From Candidatus Omnitrophota bacterium (GTDB lineage: Bacteria; Omnitrophota; Gorgyraeia; 2-01-FULL-45-10), in contig JAUYOL010000029.1 in the NCBI GenBank assembly GCA_030695905.1, forward strand, positions 1 to 41,406: a stretch of 41,406 bases of DNA. The letters are read 5' to 3'. The notes beneath the pieces were generated by a model. It ran no database searches and was not told the DNA's origin. It worked only from the letters and a program-made list of their open reading frames with translations. Shown here piece after piece: positions 8,169 to 16,072 of the stretch. Both the position numbers and the translations under genes were made by a program. Every line of letters begins with the position of its first letter. Within the stretch, counting starts at the first letter, position 1.

Positions 8169-10298
8169 TCATCCTACCCTTATCAATTCCAGCTTTCCTT
8201 TAAATCTATCGCCCAGAGCCTTCTTTAAACCTTTATGGTGATCTTCTTTGAAATTCGGATCCCTCTCGACCAACGCGAAAGCTTCTTTCCTGGCCGCCTC
8301 CATTATATCAAAATCTTTCGTTATATTGCCAAATCTTATTTCCGGCAGGCCGTGCTGTCTGGTACCGAATAACTCTCCCGGCCCGCGCAGATCCATATCT
8401 ATCTCGGCTATTTCGAATCCATCGAGAGTTCCTTCTATCGCCTTCAATCTTTCTATCGCGGCATCGGTCTTGGGATTAGATAATAATACACAATAAGATT
8501 CATGCTCGCCCCTGCCTATTCTGCCGCGCAGCTGGTGAAGTTGGGACAGTCCAAACCTTTCGGCGCTTTCTATAAGCATCACGGTGGCATTTGGAATATC
8601 AATGCCTACTTCTATAACTACCGTCGATACCAGGACTTGAATTTTACCCTTTTTGAATTCCTTCATTATCTTATCTTTTTCCTTAGAATCCATCTTCCCA
8701 TGCAATAGGCCTACTTTGTAACTTGTAAATACCTCGCCGCTTAATTTTTCAAACGTATCAATAGCACTTTGCGTACACCGCCGCGGTGCCATATTGTTTT
8801 CCGCGATCCCACCGCGGCGGTGGGATTCTATAATCGGACACACGACATACGCCTGCCTGCCCTTATCAAGCTCCTCTTTTATGAACCCATATATCTCTTC
8901 GCGCTTATCTTCCTCGACCCAGTAAGTTACTATAGGTTTGCGTCCCTTCGGCAATTCTTTTATTATTGATATATCAAGGTCGCCATATACGGTCAAAGCC
9001 AGTGTACGCGGTATCGGCGTCGCCGTCATCACCAGGACATGGGGGTTGTATCCTTTGTTTCGCAGTATCGCTCTCTGCTGGACTCCGAATTTGTGCTGTT
9101 CATCTATAACAGCAAGGCCGAGCTTTTTAAATCCAAGCCCTTCCTGTATTATCGCGTGTGTCCCCACCACAATATCAACAGCGCCTTCCTTTATCCGGGA
9201 GTACATGCCCTGTCTCACTTTAGCGTCTATACCGCCCACCAATAGCGCTATATTTATCCCAAGCGGCATCAGAAGTTCGCTTAATGAGATAAAATGCTGC
9301 CTCGCCAATACTTCCGTTGGCGCCATCAATACACTCTGAAATCCATTCTGCGCGGCCAATGTAAGCGCGTGCGCCGCGACTACCGTCTTGCCGCTTCCCA
9401 CATCGCCTTCAAGGAGCCTGTTCATAGGTTTGCCTCTCGACATATCCCGCTCGATATCGGCAATCGCCTTTTTCTGTCCATCGGTCAATTCAAATGGCAG
9501 CCTCTCTTTAAACGCTTCCGACAAAGCTCCGCTTATTATAGTATGGCCGAGCATTGAACTTTCCGCGGCCGCGCCTTTTTTGCGCAGCGCCAGCGCCAAT
9601 TGCAGGGCTATGAATTCTTCGAAAACTATCCGCTTGTATGCCTTTTCAAGCATCGTAAAATTAGCCGGGAAGTGGATATTCCTTATGGCAAATTTTATAT
9701 CTACAAGCTTTTCCCTAGCGATCATATACGTAGGTAATTTTTCAACCAGCAATCTCGCGTGTTCTTCAAGCGTCTTAAATATGAGGCTGCGCAGAAATTT
9801 TTGCGTAAGCTGCTCCGTCAATGTGTAGACAGGAACTATCCTACCCATATTAAGACTAGAAAAAATAGGGACTGTCCCCTCCTCCAACACCTCATACTCC
9901 GGCTGCGTTATCTGCAATTTATCATAGCGCTCTACCCTGCCATAAAGCACCACCTTGTCGCCCTTTTTGAGCATATCCCTTAGATAAGGCTGATTAAACC
10001 ATACCGCGTGCACTATTCCTGTGGCATCGCTCACAGCTACCTGGAATATCGGCATGCCTGCCCTGCTCGTCCTTGATCCAGAAACGACTATCTCACCCTG
10101 GACGACCTGGCTCTCGCCTATCTTTAAGTCTTTGATGGGGATTATGCTCGAGCGATCCTCATATCGCCTGGGAAGATAATAAAGGATGTCTTCTATTGTA
10201 TTGATGCCTATCTTGGAAAGAATTTCACTCTTTTTGGGGCCGACACCTTTTATGTAACGCACCGGCGTCTTGATATTACCAAAATTTTTCTCTTGCAT
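8169..10298 (-). CDS. recG: ATP-dependent DNA helicase RecG
   Basis: 709 residues. RecG remodels stalled replication forks and branch-migrates Holliday junctions. An N-terminal wedge/OB domain (about 1-190) precedes the helicase core: Walker A LEGDVGSGKTVVA, DEQH in LAVIDEQHKFG, motif III MTATPIPRT, and QLRGRIGRGEHESYC near the end. Two in-frame segments look foreign. About residues 140-148 (GTVPIFSSL) are encoded by a GGGACTGTCCC palindrome. About residues 492-508 (HRRGGIAENNMAPRRCT) are encoded by two inverted CACCGC(G/C)GCGGTG palindromes; E. coli RecG is about 12 residues shorter there. Both fall outside helicase motifs, so function is probably kept. It starts the large minus-strand operon. 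Confidence 0.96.
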   Translation of the reverse strand: MQEKNFGNIKTPVRYIKGVGPKKSEILSKIGINTIEDILYYLPRRYEDRSSIIPIKDLKIGESQVVQGEIVVSGSRTSRAGMPIFQVAVSDATGIVHAVWFNQPYLRDMLKKGDKVVLYGRVERYDKLQITQPEYEVLEEGTVPIFSSLNMGRIVPVYTLTEQLTQKFLRSLIFKTLEEHARLLVEKLPTYMIAREKLVDIKFAIRNIHFPANFTMLEKAYKRIVFEEFIALQLALALRKKGAAAESSMLGHTIISGALSEAFKERLPFELTDGQKKAIADIERDMSRGKPMNRLLEGDVGSGKTVVAAHALTLAAQNGFQSVLMAPTEVLARQHFISLSELLMPLGINIALLVGGIDAKVRQGMYSRIKEGAVDIVVGTHAIIQEGLGFKKLGLAVIDEQHKFGVQQRAILRNKGYNPHVLVMTATPIPRTLALTVYGDLDISIIKELPKGRKPIVTYWVEEDKREEIYGFIKEELDKGRQAYVVCPIIESHRRGGIAENNMAPRRCTQSAIDTFEKLSGEVFTSYKVGLLHGKMDSKEKDKIMKEFKKGKIQVLVSTVVIEVGIDIPNATVMLIESAERFGLSQLHQLRGRIGRGEHESYCVLLSNPKTDAAIERLKAIEGTLDGFEIAEIDMDLRGPGELFGTRQHGLPEIRFGNITKDFDIMEAARKEAFALVERDPNFKEDHHKGLKKALGDRFKGKLELIRVG
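8776..8822. repeat. Inverted pair of CACCGC-N-GCGGTG palindromes inside recG
   Basis: CACCGCCGCGGTG (8776-8788) and CACCGCGGCGGTG (8810-8822) are each perfect 13-bp palindromes and are reverse complements of each other, with centres 34 bp apart. They lie in the recG reading frame and add a short Arg/Gly-rich stretch. The same core recurs between recG and rpmB (10334-10354). This behaviour resembles in-frame palindromic elements such as those known from Rickettsia. Confidence 0.8.
9861..9880. repeat. REP-like element inside recG, related to the transposase inverted repeats
   Basis: The stretch contains the palindrome GGGACTGTCCC (9868-9878) preceded by AAAAATAG. Compared with the right-hand repeat of the transposase element (23531-23550), both read AAAAATAGG, a short spacer (GA here, TGT there), then CTGTCCCCT. 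It is translated in frame as part of GTVPIFS in RecG. Confidence 0.6.
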
Positions 10299-10333
10299 AT
10301 AAAATGTGCCTATGTTAATATCTTATCTCACTT

Positions 10334-10354
10334 ATTACACCGCGGCGGTGTAAT
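10334..10354. repeat. 21-bp perfect palindrome between recG and rpmB
   Basis: Arms ATTACACCGC and GCGGTGTAAT surround a central G at 10344. It occupies the middle of the 76-bp gap between the divergent recG and rpmB starts, and its core CACCGCGGCGGTG is the same as the palindromes inside recG. It could act as an operator for both genes, as a 5' hairpin or as a dispersed repeat; I see no convincing promoter boxes around it. Confidence 0.8.
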
Positions 10355-10374
10355 TAAACAAATGGAGTACTCAA

Positions 10375-10608
10375 ATGTCTAAAATTTGCGAAATATGCGG
10401 CAAAAAACCCGTAGCCGGAAGAACCATTAAGCGCCGCGGTCTGGCTAAGAAAAAAGGCGGTGTCGGTCAAAAGATAACGGGTGTAACCGCGCGACGTTTC
10501 CTGCCTAATCTAAAGATCATCCGGGCAATCATGAGCAATGGTTCCACAAAAAGGATCCAGGTTTGCGTAAAGTGCCTCAAAGCCGGTAAAGTCAAAAAAG
10601 CAGTATAA
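10375..10608 (+). CDS. rpmB: 50S ribosomal protein L28
   Basis: 77 residues. It begins MSKICEICGKKPVAGRTIKRRG and includes GVTARRFLPNLK, typical of L28, plus CVKCLKAGKV. The CxxC at residues 5-8 and the CVKC near the C-terminus form the zinc-binding (C+) version of the protein. A GGAG ribosome-binding site (10364-10367) lies 7 nt before the ATG. It is divergent from recG and followed by a clear intrinsic terminator, so it is monocistronic. Confidence 0.96.
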   Translation: MSKICEICGKKPVAGRTIKRRGLAKKKGGVGQKITGVTARRFLPNLKIIRAIMSNGSTKRIQVCVKCLKAGKVKKAV

Positions 10609-10626
10609 TTCTAACACAATTCACTG

Positions 10627-10668
10627 ATCCGCGTCAATTCAATCACGATTGACGCGGATTTTGTTTTT
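10627..10668 (+). terminator. Intrinsic terminator of rpmB
   Basis: A 12-bp perfect stem ATCCGCGTCAAT (10627-10638) / ATTGACGCGGAT (10648-10659) with a 9-nt loop is followed by TTTTGTTTTT. It begins 18 bp after the rpmB stop and fits a strong Rho-independent terminator. Confidence 0.93.
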
Positions 10669-10688
10669 ATCTAAAAATCAATCCGATA

Positions 10689-10717
10689 TTGACAAAACGT
10701 CAAATCGCATGTATACT
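10689..10717 (+). promoter_or_regulatory. Sigma-70-type promoter of the XRE-cupin gene
   Basis: TTGACA (10689-10694) and TATACT (10712-10717) are separated by an optimal 17 bp. The expected transcription start, near 10724, lies just before the long palindrome at 10731-10756, which would therefore form a hairpin at the very 5' end of the mRNA. Confidence 0.85.
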
Positions 10718-10730
10718 TATGGTTATATTT

Positions 10731-10756
10731 GTAGGGCACCTTTAAAGGTGCCCTAC
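10731..10756. repeat. 26-bp perfect palindrome in the leader of the XRE-cupin gene
   Basis: Arms GTAGGGCACCTTT and AAAGGTGCCCTAC abut without a loop. It lies just downstream of the predicted transcription start and 18 bp before the ATG at 10775. No T-run follows, so it is not a terminator. It could be the binding site of the encoded regulator (autoregulation), an mRNA-stabilising hairpin or a dispersed palindromic repeat. Confidence 0.8.
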
Positions 10757-10774
10757 TACAGATTGGACTAATTT

Positions 10775-11326
10775 ATGAATTTAGGCGGTACAATTAATAA
10801 GCTGCGAAAAGAAAAGAAGATGACTCTCGTGGAACTTGCCGAGAAGTCGGGCGTCGCGCTGGCTACTTTGAGCCGCATGGAAAACGACAAGATGACCGGC
10901 ACTCTCGAATCTCACATGAAGATCTGCGAGGCGCTGGGCGTCCCCTTGCCAGAGCTATATAAGAATCTATATGCCTTTAAGAAAGCGGTAGATATATATA
11001 CGAAAAAATCACCTGCAGAAGTATTCGCCCACGATAAGAAGTCGTCCGAAGAGATACTGGCATCGAAGGTCTTGAGTAAAAAGATGATGCCGGTTCTTAT
11101 AAAAATACATAAAAATGGCAAGACTCATATAGCAGAAGCAAAGCCTAACATCGAAAAGTTTCTATATGTTCTCGAGGGCAAAATAGAGGTTAATATAGGT
11201 GAAGAAAAATACAATTTGATGAAGGGCGATACATTATATTTTGAAGCGTTATCATCTCATTTTTTCAGGAATCTCAGCAACCAAGAGTCTCGTCTGCTTT
11301 GTATAATTTCCCCACCCCTGCTTTAA
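10775..11326 (+). CDS. XRE-family transcriptional regulator with C-terminal cupin domain
   Basis: 183 residues. The N-terminus (about 4-60) is an XRE/Cro-type helix-turn-helix: INKLRKEKKMTLVELAEKSG followed by ATLSRMEN. The C-terminal half (about 95-180) is a cupin barrel with FLYVLEGKIEVNIGEEKY and GDTLYFEALSSHFFRN, the usual effector-binding part of this regulator class. The ligand cannot be inferred. It is a single gene with its own promoter and a palindrome in its leader that could be an autoregulatory operator. It ends 15 bp before the convergent gene at 11342. Confidence 0.9.
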   Translation: MNLGGTINKLRKEKKMTLVELAEKSGVALATLSRMENDKMTGTLESHMKICEALGVPLPELYKNLYAFKKAVDIYTKKSPAEVFAHDKKSSEEILASKVLSKKMMPVLIKIHKNGKTHIAEAKPNIEKFLYVLEGKIEVNIGEEKYNLMKGDTLYFEALSSHFFRNLSNQESRLLCIISPPLL

Positions 11327-11341
11327 GCCAATCATGCTCGA

Positions 11342-11581
11342 TTATCTTGTCAGATCCCACCTCGCGTTATAATCCGATAGGATGAGTTTTGCCTTAGTGG
11401 CATGAATATCACTCTCACGCACTTCTCTTTCAAACGCACCTTTCCTAAATACGGTGTCTATGGCTTTCGAATGATTGCCATCTCTTACATGAGCATGTAT
11501 TTCCTCAGCTGTCGTTTTTGCTTTCACTGTAAATAAGTAGCTCTGAGCTGGGCTATTTTTGATTACAATCAATATCTTCAT
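11342..11581 (-). CDS. Small hypothetical protein (79 aa)
   Basis: I do not recognise the family. The protein begins MKILIVIKNSPAQSYLFTVK, reads as a small mixed alpha/beta soluble protein with many charged residues, and has no signal peptide or membrane segment. It is likely a real gene: an AAGGTG ribosome-binding site precedes the ATG by 8-9 nt, and plausible promoter boxes lie at 11633-11660. It is monocistronic and convergent with the XRE-cupin gene. No terminator is obvious in the 15 bp between the two genes. Confidence 0.7.
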   Translation of the reverse strand: MKILIVIKNSPAQSYLFTVKAKTTAEEIHAHVRDGNHSKAIDTVFRKGAFEREVRESDIHATKAKLILSDYNARWDLTR

Positions 11582-11632
11582 TTTGTAATCACCTTCTTTC
11601 CTTGCTACGTTATTTTAGCTTGGCAATTACAA

Positions 11633-11660
11633 AGTATATCACATCGCACTAGTTTGGCAA
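11633..11660 (-). promoter_or_regulatory. Probable promoter of the 79-aa gene
   Basis: On the minus strand TTGCCA (11655-11660) and TATACT (11633-11638) are spaced by 16 bp, about 50 bp upstream of the ATG at 11581. The surrounding gap (11582-11806) is very AT-rich, and I see nothing else certain in it. Confidence 0.6.
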
Positions 11661-11806
11661 GTTCTAAGTTTTTGTTTACCTTACTTTTTAAAAATATTTA
11701 ATTATGTAACTCTATTATTTACAATGTATTATAGAATGTTAGTAAGATATTAAAAAATGTGGATTTTGTTTATAAATCTAAGAATTTGTTTTATTAACCA
11801 ATATTA

Positions 11807-13159
11807 TCATTTGCGGTTATTGAGGATATTGCCCTTTTGGTAGGCTAAGAAGAAGGCGCTGACAATTACGGGATCGAATTGTGTGCCGGATTTTGATTTT
11901 AATTCTTGGAGGGCTTCTTCAGATGACTTCTTTTTGCGATATGGCCTCGTTGTAGTCATGGCATCGAAAGCGTCCGCTACAGCGATAATACGCGCTATCA
12001 ACGGTATATTATTCCCTATTAATCCATCAGGATAACCCGATCCATCATAACACTCCTGATGATGACGCACTTCCTTAGCTACATCACTAAGCTCCTTGAT
12101 AGGGCTTAATATTGTAGCCCCTATAATAGAGTGCTTCTTTATCTCTTCGAATTCCTCAGGAGTAAGGCGGCCATTTTTACTCAATATATAATCAGGAATA
12201 CCTATCTTACCTACGTCATGAAGAGAACCCGCTATCTGAAGTGTTTCTCTGAAGTTCTTATAATTTGAGACTTCGGGCACTCCGTCGAGCTCTTTTGCTA
12301 TGGCAAGACAGTAGTTGGTAACTCGCTCTGTATGTCCGTGAGTATAAGGGTCTCTCGCGTCTATGGCTGCTGCCAGAGCAATAGCGGTATGTATGAATAT
12401 CCTGTGCTCTTTTATATATAACTCTTTTATCTCCTCTACCCTTTGTTGAAGATTTTCTATGAGCTGGGCATTGGCTATAGCCATCGCCGCGTCATTGGCA
12501 AGAGTTACAAAGAATCCCATCTCTTCGCGGCTGAAATTTTCTCCACTTATTTTTTCCCCAAGAACCAATACTCCGAGTAGGTCCCTTTTAAAATAACATG
12601 GGACACACAATACCGCTTTTAATAGATCCATCTGCCGCTTTATCGCCAGAAGATTGTCATACAGATCTGGCTGAAGCTCCAATATGTTCCTATTGCGTAA
12701 ACCGCATATGATGTCACTGTAATTAAGTATTCCTGATTCAGAAATAAAGAAGCTATTCTTTTCATCGAATATACGGATTAAAGGATTATCGGCGGTAAGA
12801 CGTACAAATCCCACGGGTATCTTTAGGCCTGTTGTGCCCTTGGAATCTATTAATATATAAGACTTCTTCTCTTCTTTATATAAGAGCACGGCGGTATGCA
12901 TTATTTTAAGCTGCTCATCGATTGTCTTAACTATCATCTTGATAAGATGCTCCGGCTTCTTAAACCTTATCATAGTTCTCGAAGCAGCTTCCAGAAACGC
13001 CTGATAGTCCTGTTTTTGGACTACCCCTTCTTTAGGCATCTGGGTATTAAAAAGATTAGGATTGCCAAGCGGAGCTATACCACCCTGTTGGTCCATCAAT
13101 TTCTCTACGAACCAGCCTTGGATTTTGCCCCAACTTGGTGTCTTTTTGTGTGTACTCAT
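11807..13159 (-). CDS. GAF domain / HD-GYP domain phosphodiesterase
   Basis: 450 residues. The N-terminal half (about 55-235) is a GAF-type sensor module. It is followed by a short helical linker and an HD-GYP domain (about 250-440) with HTERVTNYC, the metal-binding HD pair at His314-Asp315 (SLHDVGKIGIPD), the His-His pair 366-367 and the GYP motif (GSGYPDGL, 375-377). HD-GYP proteins hydrolyse cyclic di-GMP or related dinucleotides. Its ATG overlaps the stop of the receiver gene upstream, so it is probably the output of the kinase-receiver set. No signal peptide or membrane segment is visible, so it is cytoplasmic. Confidence 0.92.
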   Translation of the reverse strand: MSTHKKTPSWGKIQGWFVEKLMDQQGGIAPLGNPNLFNTQMPKEGVVQKQDYQAFLEAASRTMIRFKKPEHLIKMIVKTIDEQLKIMHTAVLLYKEEKKSYILIDSKGTTGLKIPVGFVRLTADNPLIRIFDEKNSFFISESGILNYSDIICGLRNRNILELQPDLYDNLLAIKRQMDLLKAVLCVPCYFKRDLLGVLVLGEKISGENFSREEMGFFVTLANDAAMAIANAQLIENLQQRVEEIKELYIKEHRIFIHTAIALAAAIDARDPYTHGHTERVTNYCLAIAKELDGVPEVSNYKNFRETLQIAGSLHDVGKIGIPDYILSKNGRLTPEEFEEIKKHSIIGATILSPIKELSDVAKEVRHHQECYDGSGYPDGLIGNNIPLIARIIAVADAFDAMTTTRPYRKKKSSEEALQELKSKSGTQFDPVIVSAFFLAYQKGNILNNRK

Positions 13160-13521
13160 AACGCTACTTTCAGGTTTCTGCCTACAGCTTCCTCAAGATA
13201 ATCCAATACCAGCGGTTTTGTTATATAGTCTACCGCGCCTAACTTGTAGGCCTCGCGCATCTTATCCTGATCTTCAAGAGCTGTGACCATTATTATCTTT
13301 ACGGATCTATCCAATTCCCTTATATGCTTCAATGCGGCCAATCCATCCATGCCCTTCATCTTTATATCCAGAAGTATAAGATCGGGTTTCTCTCTCTTAG
13401 TTATTGAAAGAGCTTCATCAGCATTCAGAGCGGTAAGCACCTGAAAACCTCTCTCTTTAAAAAAGGTCTTCACAAAATCACATATATCTACTTCATCATC
13501 TACCACTAATATCTTATGCAT
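13156..13521 (-). CDS. Stand-alone response regulator receiver protein (REC-2)
   Basis: 121 residues, a single CheY-like receiver domain with no output domain. The acidic pair Asp8-Asp9 (VVDDE), the phosphoacceptor Asp52 (LLDIKM), Thr80 and Lys102 (ITKP) are all present. It overlaps the HD-GYP gene by 4 bp (ATGA), so it probably passes the phosphosignal to that protein by binding. The upstream neighbours are a second receiver and the histidine kinase. Confidence 0.93.
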   Translation of the reverse strand: MHKILVVDDEVDICDFVKTFFKERGFQVLTALNADEALSITKREKPDLILLDIKMKGMDGLAALKHIRELDRSVKIIMVTALEDQDKMREAYKLGAVDYITKPLVLDYLEEAVGRNLKVAL

Positions 13522-13533
13522 ATATAATTACCT

Positions 13534-13905
13534 CTATCCATTAGCCGCTTTGTTTACTATATCTTCGAGGTCCTTCAGCGACGCTATTGGTTTATCCAGG
13601 CATGCATAGGCGCCCATCTTAATCAATCTCGCCTTTGTTTTACCGCCGTCATCATAAGCTGTAATAAATATTATTTTTGGGGCCGGTCTCATAGAATTTA
13701 TAAGTGTTAATACTTCATCTCCGTCTATGCCCGGCATCTTTAAGTCCATAAGGACAACATTTGGTTTTTTTTCTTTAACCAATTCTATGCCCCTTGCTCC
13801 CCTAATGGCTACTTCTATATCATAGCCCCTGGGCACAAAGTAGTTCTGGAGCAAGTCTATAAATTCTGCTTCGTCATCTATCGCTACTATCTTAGGCTTT
13901 ATCAA
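13534..13905 (-). CDS. Stand-alone response regulator receiver protein (REC-1)
   Basis: 123 residues, a single receiver domain. Acidic residues Asp10-Asp11 (AIDDE), phosphoacceptor Asp54 (LMDLKMPG), Thr82 (FITAYD) and Lys105 (LDKP) are conserved. It starts just after the histidine-kinase stop and lies 12 bp before the second receiver. Two receivers without output domains in one operon suggest a branched or buffered phosphorelay. Confidence 0.93.
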   Translation of the reverse strand: MIKPKIVAIDDEAEFIDLLQNYFVPRGYDIEVAIRGARGIELVKEKKPNVVLMDLKMPGIDGDEVLTLINSMRPAPKIIFITAYDDGGKTKARLIKMGAYACLDKPIASLKDLEDIVNKAANG

Positions 13906-13906
13906 A

Positions 13907-16054
13907 TTAAACCCTGCTTTCTTGCGTTACGGGAACTGGGAATTCCACGGTGAATGTCGTGCCTTCACCTACCTTTGTCTCTTTAAGATATATTCGCCCG
14001 CCATTCTTCTCCACAACCTGACGCACAATGAATAAACCAAGCCCTGTGCCCTTGCCCGGATCTTTCGTAGTAAAGAAGGGGTTGAATAATTCTTTTAATT
14101 TATCCTCCGCGATACCAGAACCCGTATCTTTAATATCAATATATACTGTATTGTGATCGTGCTTTGCCGATACAGTAATCTTCCCCTTTTCGCCGATTGC
14201 CTGTCCAGCATTACGAATCAAATTAAATAAAACCTCCTGAAACTGCTTTCTGTCAACTAAGATATTAGGTAGCTCTGTTGCTATATGTTTTTCAAATTCT
14301 ATCTTTTCCAGTTTTAATTCATAGCCTACTAACCCAAGGACATCGTCAACCTCTTTATCAATATTTACCATCTCAGCCTCGCCTCGTGCCGGCTTTGCGA
14401 AGCTCGATAATTTCTTAGTTATAGCAGTTGCCCTGTCAGTCTCTTTTATAACCTTTGCCATGATGTCTTTTGCTTTATTAAGAAGCTCCTCTTCGCTCTT
14501 ATCATTATATAGCCCATCCTTTATGTTTAATAAAAATGCCTCGCACTGACCTCTTGCTATGCCGAGAGGATTACATATTTCATGATTTATACCGGCTGAT
14601 AATGTCCCTATGACTGCCATCTTTTCATTCTGCGCGGCTTCAGCCTGTGTCTTACCGAGTTCGTCGAATAACCTTGCATTAGAAATGGCTATTGCAAGAG
14701 TTCTTGCCAAAGGCAGAAGTATTGCAAGATCATCCTGTGTATAATCTTCATCTGATTTCTTCTTGCCTAATGCCAATATACCCATAATCTCACTATGCAA
14801 CATCATAGGTATAATGAGTTCGGCATTTAATTTATTTATTATTTCCTGTATAGACGGTGGTACATAAACCTTTCTTTCGATGAGCTCTTTTTTCAATAGA
14901 TAACCTTGGGTTTGCTCTAAAAATGTCACTACGCCATCTGGCCTTATCAGCGTTACTTGTGTATCCTTTATATTTCGCGATGCCATAACATTAAATCGCT
15001 GTTTTGCTTCATCAAATAACAGTACGGCGCAAGAGCTTACTTTTACTATATCCGATAACTTATCAACAGTAAGATTAACCAGCTTATCTAAATTGACGAC
15101 TGTTAATACTTCGGCGGTGAATGTCTTTAGCAGCTCCCTATAATCATATTTTTTCTGGAAGAGGTACTTGTCTGTGATATTTATAAGAAAATTCTCAATT
15201 CGTCTCAAAGAAAGTATAATTATTACTCCACTCAATGTTAAGCCAAGTAACTTACCGCCAGAGCTTGCACCCCTAAATATATATTCTTGAACAAGTAATG
15301 TGGGCAATATAACGATTGCGAAAACTGAAGCAAGAAGCCCTGCAAATACAAGGGTCTTTTTTATAACCACTTCTATATCCATCAATTGATGTCTGACTAT
15401 GGCGTAAGCGGTTATTGCTACATACATAAAGATAAATATATAGCCCAACGGAAGGCTCCCTAAACCAAACCATGGAAGCCAGTCCGTGACTGTAAAAATT
15501 GTAACAAAGAATGCTAAGAATAAATATTTCATCTGCATATATCTTCTTTGCAACATTTGCGATCGTTTAGTTTTATAATAGAAAAAAAGGTAAAAAATAC
15601 AAGAATTGAATACGATAAGGAAATATGTTAAGAAGAGAGGGAAAAGTATACCAGCTTTTGGATAAAACCCCCATGAATAGAAACGCAGATCTGCTGCTAT
15701 ATAATTTGTAGCATAGAGAAGGACTGCAAAAGAAGTGCTAACAACGTAAAATAAGCGCAACAATATTTGGCTAGTTCTGGATTTGATTTCAAGAAAAGAC
15801 ATCAAGAAGTGATATAAAAATACGGGTATAAAAATGACCCCAAGAAATCCTAGCCGCATAAAATTCAATGCTTTAGCATAATCATTTGTTGAATACATAA
15901 TACTATAAGAATAAAGCCATAAAAATGTTGCAAAATCGGCAAGGAAAATTGTCTTATTTATTAAAGATTTTTTATTGTTAAAGAAAATAAAAATACCTAT
16001 TAACAGTGCGCCGATTGAAATAATATTAACAGATAATAAAAAAAATAAATTCAT
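13907..16054 (-). CDS. Membrane histidine kinase (multi-TM sensor, GAF, HisKA, HATPase)
   Basis: 715 residues. The N-terminal part (about 1-290) has about eight or nine hydrophobic segments, resembling the 7TM-type histidine-kinase sensor region. A GAF-like domain covers about 320-475. The HisKA domain carries the phosphoacceptor His491 in AGINHEICNPLG. The HATPase domain shows the N box (LIRNAGQAI), G1 (DTGSGI) and G2 (GKGTGLGL). It is the first gene of the kinase-receiver-receiver-HD-GYP set and starts 18 bp after the FAD oxidoreductase gene, with no terminator between them, so it may be cotranscribed with the lipid cluster. The signal sensed is unknown. Confidence 0.93.
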   Translation of the reverse strand: MNLFFLLSVNIISIGALLIGIFIFFNNKKSLINKTIFLADFATFLWLYSYSIMYSTNDYAKALNFMRLGFLGVIFIPVFLYHFLMSFLEIKSRTSQILLRLFYVVSTSFAVLLYATNYIAADLRFYSWGFYPKAGILFPLFLTYFLIVFNSCIFYLFFYYKTKRSQMLQRRYMQMKYLFLAFFVTIFTVTDWLPWFGLGSLPLGYIFIFMYVAITAYAIVRHQLMDIEVVIKKTLVFAGLLASVFAIVILPTLLVQEYIFRGASSGGKLLGLTLSGVIIILSLRRIENFLINITDKYLFQKKYDYRELLKTFTAEVLTVVNLDKLVNLTVDKLSDIVKVSSCAVLLFDEAKQRFNVMASRNIKDTQVTLIRPDGVVTFLEQTQGYLLKKELIERKVYVPPSIQEIINKLNAELIIPMMLHSEIMGILALGKKKSDEDYTQDDLAILLPLARTLAIAISNARLFDELGKTQAEAAQNEKMAVIGTLSAGINHEICNPLGIARGQCEAFLLNIKDGLYNDKSEEELLNKAKDIMAKVIKETDRATAITKKLSSFAKPARGEAEMVNIDKEVDDVLGLVGYELKLEKIEFEKHIATELPNILVDRKQFQEVLFNLIRNAGQAIGEKGKITVSAKHDHNTVYIDIKDTGSGIAEDKLKELFNPFFTTKDPGKGTGLGLFIVRQVVEKNGGRIYLKETKVGEGTTFTVEFPVPVTQESRV

Positions 16055-16072
16055 TTTATTTATCCAATCTCA

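Noticed and set aside
9388-9828. Plus-strand open frames across recG and other genes
   Set aside because: Low-complexity Ser/Leu/Phe-rich translations without family motifs or ribosome-binding sites; they lie wholly inside convincing minus-strand genes.
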